Source: Flavobacteriaceae bacterium (GTDB lineage Bacteria; Bacteroidota; Bacteroidia; Flavobacteriales; Flavobacteriaceae). Taken from it: 9,737 nt of DNA. Location of the stretch: positions 1-9,737 of the forward strand of contig CANKLK010000080.1 in NCBI GenBank assembly GCA_947482805.1, given 5' to 3'. The notes beneath the pieces are model-generated. The model searched no databases, had not been told where the DNA came from, and saw only the letters and a list, made by a program, of their open reading frames with translations. Of the stretch, positions 1 to 5,823 are shown piece by piece. Position 1 is the stretch's first letter. Every line of letters starts with the position of its first letter. Position numbers and translations under genes: made by a program.

Positions 1-410
1 ATCTCGGGCGTGTTTTTTTCGAGTAATTCTAATATTTCAAAAGATGTTTTTCCCGAAATATAAAAGGAATTTTGCGGCGTAACAAATTCATTTTCTTTGA
101 ATTCAAACTTATTTTCAGCGCTTTTTTTAACTATAAGAATATTTCGACTATCAGTTGAAAATCCTTCAAAAAGTTTTACCGGATATTGATTGATACTAAA
201 TAATGGTTCTTCTTGTGGTAGGCCTAAAACTGGAGAGGCAAACTTATTTCTGATGCTGTCGCCAACTACTCCATTCCAAAGTTGATCATCAATAATTACA
301 GCAATCGTATTTATAGCTGCAGAAGAATCTTCGGGCAACGTATCCTTTTTAAATGAACAAGAGCTCACAAAAAAGGAGACAAAAAGCCATAAAAAAAGGG
401 TTTTATTCAT
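1..410 (-). CDS. DUF4837 family lipoprotein, C-terminal part outside the window
   Basis: This is a partial gene: 136 codons are visible from the ATG at 410 down to the left edge, with no stop codon. The N-terminus is a lipoprotein signal: MNK, a hydrophobic stretch (LFLWLFVSFFV), then a lipobox ending VSSC with the acylated Cys at residue 18. After a Ser/Asp-rich spacer come VIIDDQLWNGVVGDSIRNKF and SPVLGLPQEEPLF, which I recognise as the start of the DUF4837 family of Bacteroidota; its function is unknown to me. The protein is expected to be membrane-anchored in the envelope. It starts 38 bp after the lytic transglycosylase gene on the same strand, so co-transcription with pgk and that gene is likely, which hints at a cell-wall role (inference only). 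The start is fixed by the signal peptide, because no other in-frame ATG precedes the lipobox. The start codon lies in a terminator-like hairpin, listed separately. Confidence 0.85.
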   Translation of the reverse strand, partial: MNKTLFLWLFVSFFVSSCSFKKDTLPEDSSAAINTIAVIIDDQLWNGVVGDSIRNKFASPVLGLPQEEPLFSINQYPVKLFEGFSTDSRNILIVKKSAENKFEFKENEFVTPQNSFYISGKTSFEILELLEKNTPE

Positions 411-426
411 AACTGAAATAAAACCC
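391..426 (-). terminator. terminator-like hairpin plus T-run spanning the DUF4837 gene start
   Basis: On the minus strand, GGGTTTTATT (426-417) pairs perfectly with AATAAAACCC (407-398) around a 9-nt loop (416-408), followed at once by seven T (397-391). This has the layout of an intrinsic terminator 22 nt after the transglycosylase stop codon. The loop ends with the ATG of the DUF4837 gene, and the second arm and T-run encode its codons 2-7. The stem has only three G-C pairs, so its strength is uncertain. It may terminate part of the upstream transcripts or hide the start region from ribosomes. Confidence 0.45.
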
Positions 427-448
427 AAATTTATAGAAGATTTTCGGA

Positions 449-2701
449 TTAACCGTTAATTTTTAATTTCATACCTGCTTTTAAACGTTCGTTTTTAATT
501 CCGTTCCATTTTTTCAAATCAGAAATCGAAACGCCAGGATATTTTTTGGCAATGCTAAATAAAGAATCGCCTTTTTTAACATAATATAATTTAACTTCAT
601 CTCTGTCATTAACTACTATATCTTCTTTTTTAGTTTGTGTGTTTTTGTTGTCTGTTGAAACCACATATTTTTTACCTACAATTAACTTTGCTCCAAGTTG
701 AATATTATTATCTTCAATTTTGTTCCAGTCTTTGATGTCAGATATTGAAACATCATATTTTCGGGCAATGATTCCTAAAGTTTCGCCTCTGTCAACTATG
801 TGTTCGGTGATTTTTACTTCGGTTTTATAACTTGCTTCTTTTGCAGGTTCTTCATCATTGTTAACCAATGCCAATTTTGAGCCTTGCTGAACATTTAAAT
901 CGTTTAGATTATTCCATTTTTTTAAATCTTCTAAACTAACGTTGAATTTTTTTGCAATGCTGAATAAATTATCTCCTTTTTGAACTTCATAAAAATCGCT
1001 AGGGCTTTCAGTTGGCTCATTTGAAGTAACTGCAGTTTCAGTTGCATTTTTATCAGCTTTTACTTCTTTTCTAACTGTAGTTACTACTCTTTCGTTTTTG
1101 ATTATTTTCAGATTATCACCTGTCATAAGGTTGTTGTTTCGAAGCTTATTCCATTTTTTTAATTCAGCAACAGAAACTCCATATTTATCCGAGATTTCAC
1201 CCAGATTATCTCCTCTTTTCACTTTGTGATATTTTACAACATCTTTATAAGAAATAACTTTTTCTTCTTTGAAAATTTTTGCCGTGTTTGATGCTATGGC
1301 TGCAGATTCTTTTACAGAGGTTGTATCTGGTTTTGTGACTTTTTTATCTTGTGATGCAACCGCTTCTTTAGTAATGATTTTTAATCTTCTACCCATTGGC
1401 GCTTTGTTGCTTCGCAAATGATTCCACTTTTTAAGTTCCGCCATTGTGATGCCATACTTATCTGAAATCTCGCTTAAGCTATCTCCTCTTCTAACTTTAT
1501 GATATTTTATTCTTGAAATTGTTCCGTCGTTATCGGACTCATTTGTGTTTCTAGATGCCAATCTTTCATAAGGTCTTTCCCTTTTGTTTGATTCATATTG
1601 AACAAAAGCATATATCTTATCTTCGTTTGAAGTAAATACCGCAACTTTGTTAACAGGCAATCTTAAATAATGATTTTCACCCGTGATATAAGGAATTTCA
1701 TCTCTTTTGTATGATGGGTTTAAAAACTGTAATTCGGCCACCGGAACATCCAACAAATCAGAAATTTGTTTGAAGGTCATTGCGTTTTTAATCATTAAGG
1801 TGTCTGTTGCAAAATGATTTGCTACAGCTCTGTCTGGTTTGATTCCATGTTCTTTGTGATATTCAAAGATGTACATCGTTGCCAAAAATGCCGGTAAATA
1901 TCCTTGCGTTTCTTTATGAAGATAAGGTCTTATATTCCAGTAATTTTGTTTTCCACCTGAACGACGAATTGCTTTTGCAACGTTTCCCGGACCAGTATTG
2001 TATGATGCCAAAACCAAATCCCAATCTCCAAAAATAGCATACATGTTTTTCATGTATTGAGTTGCCGCTTTACTGGCTTTCAAAGGATCGCTTCTTTCAT
2101 CTTCATAAGTATCAACTTTTAAGCCGTATTGTTTTCCTGTTTGATACATAAATTGCCACAACCCTGTTGCGCCTACTCTTGAAACAGCTCTCGGATTCAA
2201 CGCCGATTCTACAACGGATAAATACTTTATTTCTAAAGGAATATTTTGTGCTGCCAAAGACTCTTCAAATAGTGGAAAATAAAACTGTGAAACTCCCATT
2301 AATCTTTCAAATGCTCTCTTTCTGTTCTTTAAAAATGATTTGATAACGTTCTCCAATCCAACATTATATTCGATATTGAATGGGGATTTTTCGTCTAGTT
2401 TCTTTAATCTTTCTTTAAGTAATTCAGTCGGTAATTCGTATTCAACCTTTTCATCAACATTAATGTTTTTTATGTCAAAAGTTAATTCATTATACAAATC
2501 CAAGCTGACCAATTCCTTCATCCATAAACTGTCAATACATGAAGCTATGTTGTCTCGAACAAAAGTGGACTTTAAAGAATCTAAAACTTCTTTTCTAGAA
2601 AGTGGCTCTCTTTTTACTGATGTAGCAACGATAGTGTCTTGAGCGAAAATCGCGGAAGAAGCTATCAGTAGAGCTAATGAGATTAATTTTTTTATAATCA
2701 T
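449..2701 (-). CDS. MltD-like secreted lytic transglycosylase with five C-terminal LysM domains
   Basis: The 750-residue protein begins with a signal peptide (MIIKKLISLALLIASSAIFA, probable cut before Gln21). A charged region leads to a transglycosylase SLT domain at about residues 135-275. This carries VVESALNP with the probable catalytic Glu165, VGATGLWQFM (176-185), ASYNTGPGN (232-240) and a terminal ETQGYLPAFLATMY, the usual family 1 layout. A degenerate LysM-like segment of MltD type follows (about 302-349, LNPSYKRDEIPY). Five clear LysM domains lie at about 399-442, 490-533, 570-613, 632-675 and 705-748, joined by Lys/Thr/Ser-rich linkers. The family cleaves the MurNAc-GlcNAc bond of peptidoglycan with formation of 1,6-anhydroMurNAc, and LysM domains bind the glycan. 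It should act in the periplasm. It lies 95 bp after pgk and 38 bp before the DUF4837 gene. I see no good promoter of its own, so read-through from pgk is likely. Confidence 0.93.
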   Translation of the reverse strand: MIIKKLISLALLIASSAIFAQDTIVATSVKREPLSRKEVLDSLKSTFVRDNIASCIDSLWMKELVSLDLYNELTFDIKNINVDEKVEYELPTELLKERLKKLDEKSPFNIEYNVGLENVIKSFLKNRKRAFERLMGVSQFYFPLFEESLAAQNIPLEIKYLSVVESALNPRAVSRVGATGLWQFMYQTGKQYGLKVDTYEDERSDPLKASKAATQYMKNMYAIFGDWDLVLASYNTGPGNVAKAIRRSGGKQNYWNIRPYLHKETQGYLPAFLATMYIFEYHKEHGIKPDRAVANHFATDTLMIKNAMTFKQISDLLDVPVAELQFLNPSYKRDEIPYITGENHYLRLPVNKVAVFTSNEDKIYAFVQYESNKRERPYERLASRNTNESDNDGTISRIKYHKVRRGDSLSEISDKYGITMAELKKWNHLRSNKAPMGRRLKIITKEAVASQDKKVTKPDTTSVKESAAIASNTAKIFKEEKVISYKDVVKYHKVKRGDNLGEISDKYGVSVAELKKWNKLRNNNLMTGDNLKIIKNERVVTTVRKEVKADKNATETAVTSNEPTESPSDFYEVQKGDNLFSIAKKFNVSLEDLKKWNNLNDLNVQQGSKLALVNNDEEPAKEASYKTEVKITEHIVDRGETLGIIARKYDVSISDIKDWNKIEDNNIQLGAKLIVGKKYVVSTDNKNTQTKKEDIVVNDRDEVKLYYVKKGDSLFSIAKKYPGVSISDLKKWNGIKNERLKAGMKLKING
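458..1507 (-). repeat. five LysM-coding units in the transglycosylase gene
   Basis: The five LysM units occupy about 1376-1507, 1103-1234, 863-994, 677-808 and 458-589 (first to fifth in reading order). Each encodes the pattern V..GD.L..I..K(Y/F).V....L..WN followed by G..L.I. The first two are the most alike, sharing YHKV, RGD, EISDKYG and AELKKWN, and their DNA is also visibly similar, pointing to a relatively late duplication. The linkers differ in length and composition, so this is a diverged domain array and not a tandem DNA repeat. Confidence 0.85.
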
Positions 2702-2740
2702 AACTTTATTTTATAAAGTGTTATATTTCAAATCTTTGTA

Positions 2741-2759
2741 TTATTAATTTAATTAATAA
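2741..2759. repeat. AT-only 19-nt palindrome between pgk and the transglycosylase gene
   Basis: TTATTAATT and AATTAATAA form a perfect inverted repeat around a single central T. It lies in the 95-bp gap after pgk, about 40 bp before the transglycosylase ATG. There is no G-C pair and no following T-run, so it is not a convincing terminator. It could be a processing site, a protein site, or chance in an AT-rich gap. Confidence 0.3.
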
Positions 2760-2796
2760 CGTCTGTTATTATTATTTATTGTGCTGTTTTAAAATT

Positions 2797-3984
2797 TTAA
2801 CTTAAAATGGCAGCAATTCCAGGTAATACTCTTCCTTCCAACATCTCCAACATGGCGCCTCCTCCGGTTGATACATAACTCATTTTCTCTTCTAATCCAA
2901 ATTGTTTTACCGCTGCAACCGAATCTCCGCCGCCCACAAGAGAAAATGCTCCATTTGCTGTCGATTCAGCAATATAATTTCCTAATTCGATTGTTCCATT
3001 GGCAAAATTCTCCATTTCAAAAACACCTAAAGGGCCATTCCAAAGTATTGTTTTTGAATTCATGATTACTTCTCTGAAATTAGCTAATGATTTTGGCCCG
3101 GCATCTAAACCTTGCCATCCATCCGGAATTTCGCGGACATCAACTATTTGTGTATTGGCATCATTTGAAAATGAATCTGCTGCAACAACATCTATTGGAA
3201 TGTGTATATGAACATTTTTTTCTTTAGCTAATTGTAAAATTTCTAAAGCCAACTTTTGTTTATCATCTTCGCAAATTGAATCTCCAATTTTTCCGCCAAG
3301 TGCTTTTATAAAAGTAAATGTCATTCCGCCACCAATAATCATGTGATCTACTTTGTCTAAAATGTTCTCAATTACTGTAATTTTTGAAGAAACTTTTGAA
3401 CCTCCAAGAACTGCAGTTACTGGTTTTACCGAATTATTTAAAACTCTATTTAAACTCTCTATTTCTTTGGCTAATAGCAATCCAAAACATTTATAATTAG
3501 GAAAAAATTCAGCTATTATTGTTGTTGAAGCATGTGCTCTGTGTGCCGTGCCGAATGCATCATTTATATAAATATCACCTAATGAAGCTAATTCTTTTGC
3601 GAAACTTACATCTCCAGCTTCTTCTTCAGCATAAAAGCGGAGGTTTTCCAGCAATAAAACTTCTCCCGGTTTTAAATTTTTTGCTGCATTTGTTGCTATT
3701 TCTCCTCTGCAATCTGAAGTAAACTGAACATTTACACCCAAGACTTCAGCTACTTTTTCAACAATATGTCGTAATGAATATTTGTCTTCTTTTCCTTTTG
3801 GTCTTCCTAAGTGTGACATCAAAATTACACTGCCTCCATCGGCAAGAATGGTATCTATAGTTGGCTTAGCGGCTTCAATTCTGTTGGCGTCTGTTACGTT
3901 GAAATTCTCATCTAAAGGAACATTAAAATCAACTCTAATTATGGCTTTTTTGGCTTTGAAATTAAAATCTTGAAGTGTTTTCAT
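2797..3984 (-). CDS. pgk: phosphoglycerate kinase
   Basis: The 395-residue protein has the normal length for bacterial phosphoglycerate kinase, which makes ATP and 3-phosphoglycerate from 1,3-bisphosphoglycerate and ADP in glycolysis (reverse in gluconeogenesis), in the cytoplasm. The N-domain shows the substrate-binding signature [13 protein letters not shown] (17-29), SHLGRPKG (57-64), [13 protein letters not shown] (110-122) and [13 protein letters not shown] (141-153). The C-domain shows the nucleotide-binding GGSKVSSKI (194-202), [10 protein letters not shown] (216-225), [10 protein letters not shown] (314-323), GGGDSVAAV (351-359) and [11 protein letters not shown] (372-382). All key motifs are intact. 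The ATG at 3984 gives the standard [20 protein letters not shown] start, and a -7 box lies at 4013-4020. It appears to head a unit with the two envelope genes downstream. This link between glycolysis and wall genes is probably just shared housekeeping transcription. Confidence 0.98.
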   Translation of the reverse strand: MKTLQDFNFKAKKAIIRVDFNVPLDENFNVTDANRIEAAKPTIDTILADGGSVILMSHLGRPKGKEDKYSLRHIVEKVAEVLGVNVQFTSDCRGEIATNAAKNLKPGEVLLLENLRFYAEEEAGDVSFAKELASLGDIYINDAFGTAHRAHASTTIIAEFFPNYKCFGLLLAKEIESLNRVLNNSVKPVTAVLGGSKVSSKITVIENILDKVDHMIIGGGMTFTFIKALGGKIGDSICEDDKQKLALEILQLAKEKNVHIHIPIDVVAADSFSNDANTQIVDVREIPDGWQGLDAGPKSLANFREVIMNSKTILWNGPLGVFEMENFANGTIELGNYIAESTANGAFSLVGGGDSVAAVKQFGLEEKMSYVSTGGGAMLEMLEGRVLPGIAAILS

Positions 3985-4012
3985 TTAATAAATTAAAAGG
4001 TGTGAATCCCTG

Positions 4013-4020
4013 CAAATATA
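4013..4020 (-). promoter_or_regulatory. -7 box of the pgk promoter
   Basis: The minus strand reads TATATTTG, a perfect match to the Bacteroidota -7 consensus TAnnTTTG, 28 bp upstream of the pgk ATG. A start of transcription a few bases downstream would give a leader of about 20-25 nt with no Shine-Dalgarno sequence. I see no convincing TTG -33 element at the usual spacing. The following base is C, as in the boxes before holB and the helicase gene. Confidence 0.6.
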
Positions 4021-4089
4021 ATAAAATTTAGTTTTGTCGATTTTTTTGTGCTTTTATCGATGTTTTTTAAGGAAATTTTAAGAGATAAA

Positions 4090-4131
4090 TTATTTGTTTT
4101 CAAATAAATAGCAAATAGTTTCATGACTATT
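4090..4131. repeat. two adjacent short inverted repeats in the pgk-holB divergent region
   Basis: The 219-bp gap between the divergent genes (3985-4203) contains two promoter boxes and these two repeats. TTATTTG (4090-4096) faces CAAATAA (4101-4107) across four T. AATAGT (4114-4119) faces ACTATT (4126-4131) across six bases. Both lie more than 60 bp upstream of either -7 box, where an activator or repressor could bind, but both are short and AT-rich and may be chance. I see no small ORF or RNA gene in this gap. Confidence 0.25.
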
Positions 4132-4191
4132 CACAGTTGAATTTATTTTGAATATCAAAATCTGATTTTACTAATAGCAAAATTTTTCATC

Positions 4192-4199
4192 TATATTTG
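4192..4199 (+). promoter_or_regulatory. -7 box of the holB promoter, predicting a leaderless mRNA
   Basis: TATATTTG matches the Bacteroidota -7 consensus exactly and ends only four bases before the holB ATG at 4204. Transcription would therefore start at or within a few bases of the A of the start codon. No good TTG -33 element is visible about 20 bp upstream, where the sequence is TTTTA-like, which lowers confidence. Confidence 0.5.
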
Positions 4200-4203
4200 C
4201 TTT

Positions 4204-5352
4204 ATGCAGTTTTCAGATATTCTTGGTCAAGATTACATTAAAAATCATCTCGTAAAAAGTGCGCTTTTGGGCAGAATCCCCCATGCACAATTGTTTGTTG
4301 GCCCTGAAGGTTGTGGCACTTTAGCTATGGCAATTGCTTATGCCCAATTTGTTTTATGTAGTAATCAAGGTCAGGAAAATAGTGGCGGAAACGAAAGTTG
4401 CAATTTAAAATTTCAATCGCTTTCGCATCCTGATTTGCATTTTGTTTATCCGAATGTGACGAATGATGATGTAAAAACTAAACCAAAAAGTGCTGACTTT
4501 ATTTTAGATTGGCGAGAGTTTGTTACGAAAAATCCATATGGTAGTTTATTTGACTGGCATAAGCACCTTGGTGTTGAAAACAAACAAGGTATGATTCGGG
4601 TAGAGGATGCCTCAGATATTCTGAAGGCTTTGGCGTTGAAGTCTTACGAAGGCGGTTATAAAATTATGATTGTTTGGATGGTTGAAAAAATGAACATCGA
4701 GGCATCTAATAAATTATTAAAATTGTTGGAAGAACCACCTGAAAAAACATTGTTTCTATTGATTTCTGAAAACGAGGAGGATATTATTCAAACCATTCGT
4801 TCGCGATGTCAAGTGATGCATTTTAGCGCTTTGCCTGAAGTCGAGATTTCAAAAGCGTTAAAAACCCACTTTTTTTTAGATGATTCTTCAGCGTCAAAAG
4901 TAGCGCATCAAGCACAGGGAAATTACAATAAAGCCCTTCATATTGTGAAAAATGATACGGAAGATTTTCCTTTTGAAAAGTGGTTTGTGGCATGGGTTCG
5001 AGCTGCTTTTAGCGCAAAAAAAAACGCGGCTGCTATTCAAGACTTAATTTTGTGGAGTGAAGAAATTGCAGGATTGGGTCGCGAAGGACAAAAGCAATTT
5101 TTGAATTATTGCATTGTTATGTTTCGGCAAGCTTTGCTATATAATTATGAAACTAAAAACCTGGTTTATGTGGAGCCGCAAGTTGAGAATTTTACATTCG
5201 ACAAATTTGCGCCATTTGTAAATGGAAACAATATTAATGCTATTTTTAATGAACTTTCCGATGCAATATATCATATTGAACGCAACGGAAATGCCAAAAT
5301 TATATTGACTGATTTGTCTATAAAACTTACACGATTAATCCATAAAAATTAA
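4204..5352 (+). CDS. holB: DNA polymerase III subunit delta-prime (clamp-loader subunit)
   Basis: The 382-residue protein is the delta-prime subunit of the clamp loader, which helps load the beta sliding clamp onto primed DNA. The N-terminus FSDILGQDYIKNHLVKSA and GRIPHAQLFVGPEG is typical of the family. The P-loop position reads GPEGCGTL (33-40), without the usual GKT/S lysine, and the Walker B position reads VWMVEKM. Both fit a subunit that does not hydrolyse ATP. NIEASNKLLKLLEEPPE (164-180) and IRSRCQVMHF (198-207, containing the SRC motif) are strong family marks. Only Cys52 and Cys66 remain near the position of the four-Cys zinc site of the E. coli protein. The C-terminal half is the less conserved collar domain. 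The start at 4204 is set by the N-terminal family motif. The gene is followed 2 bp later by the DoxX-like gene. Confidence 0.92.
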   Translation: MQFSDILGQDYIKNHLVKSALLGRIPHAQLFVGPEGCGTLAMAIAYAQFVLCSNQGQENSGGNESCNLKFQSLSHPDLHFVYPNVTNDDVKTKPKSADFILDWREFVTKNPYGSLFDWHKHLGVENKQGMIRVEDASDILKALALKSYEGGYKIMIVWMVEKMNIEASNKLLKLLEEPPEKTLFLLISENEEDIIQTIRSRCQVMHFSALPEVEISKALKTHFFLDDSSASKVAHQAQGNYNKALHIVKNDTEDFPFEKWFVAWVRAAFSAKKNAAAIQDLILWSEEIAGLGREGQKQFLNYCIVMFRQALLYNYETKNLVYVEPQVENFTFDKFAPFVNGNNINAIFNELSDAIYHIERNGNAKIILTDLSIKLTRLIHKN

Positions 5353-5354
5353 CT

Positions 5355-5744
5355 ATGATAACTAACACTGCTTCCATACTCATTTTACTTTTTCTTGCTG
5401 TGACTTTTGTACAATCTGCCTATGATAAAATTTTTGGATGGCAAGGAAATATTGATTGGCTTAAAGGTCATTTTGCAAACACTTCATTACTAAAGAATAA
5501 TGTTCCGTTATCCTTAGGGATTATTCTTATTCTCGAACTTATCACCGGCGTTTTGACTTTGGTTGGTTGTGTAGAATTATTGATTAATGGCGGAAGAACA
5601 TTTGGCTATTACGGCGCTGTTTTTTCTTGTATCACATTGATTTTATTGCTTTTAGGTCAACGATTAGCTAAAGACTATGACGGAGCACGTACTATAGCTA
5701 TTTATTTTGTTCCGGCAGTATTGGCGGTTTTTTGGTTAAGCTAG
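5355..5744 (+). CDS. DoxX-like small membrane protein
   Basis: This 129-residue protein has four hydrophobic segments at about residues 4-22, 50-77, 84-103 and 111-128, separated by short polar loops. This matches the four-helix DoxX/DoxX-like family of inner-membrane proteins. Early marks include QSAYDKIFGW (20-29), typical of the end of helix 1, and LELITGVL (60-67) in helix 2. The family is linked to quinone-dependent redox enzymes in some organisms, but the function of this subgroup is not settled and I assign none. The ATG lies 2 bp after the holB stop codon, so the two genes are almost certainly co-transcribed and may be translationally coupled. No functional link to clamp loading is evident. 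The family call rests on topology and a few motifs. Confidence 0.75.
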   Translation: MITNTASILILLFLAVTFVQSAYDKIFGWQGNIDWLKGHFANTSLLKNNVPLSLGIILILELITGVLTLVGCVELLINGGRTFGYYGAVFSCITLILLLLGQRLAKDYDGARTIAIYFVPAVLAVFWLS

Positions 5745-5762
5745 TTACCTATATATCATCGC

Positions 5763-5820
5763 TAAAGGGATTTTAATATTGTTGATTTGTTTTGCTATCC
5801 GAATTTAATCCCTAAAGGGA
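5763..5820. repeat. CTAAAGGGA repeat pair and inverted repeat between convergent genes
   Basis: In the 79-bp gap between the convergent DoxX-like and helicase genes, TAAAGGGA occurs at 5763-5770 and 5813-5820. AGGGATT (5766-5772) can also pair with AATCCCT (5807-5813) across a 34-nt loop, and TCCC/GGGA (5809-5812/5817-5820) can form a small hairpin. This may act as a weak bidirectional terminator. There is no clear T-run on either strand, so the role is a guess. Confidence 0.3.
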
Positions 5821-5823
5821 AAA

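Noticed and set aside
458..1507. LysM region as a tandem DNA repeat or CRISPR-like array
   Set aside because: The units are diverged, differ in spacing and lie in one continuous reading frame, so they are protein domains.
2340..3973. Plus-strand ORFs opposite the transglycosylase and pgk genes (such as 2340-2642, 3519-3722 and 3782-3973)
   Set aside because: They lie fully opposite strongly supported genes, have no recognisable motifs and show composition expected of antisense frames.
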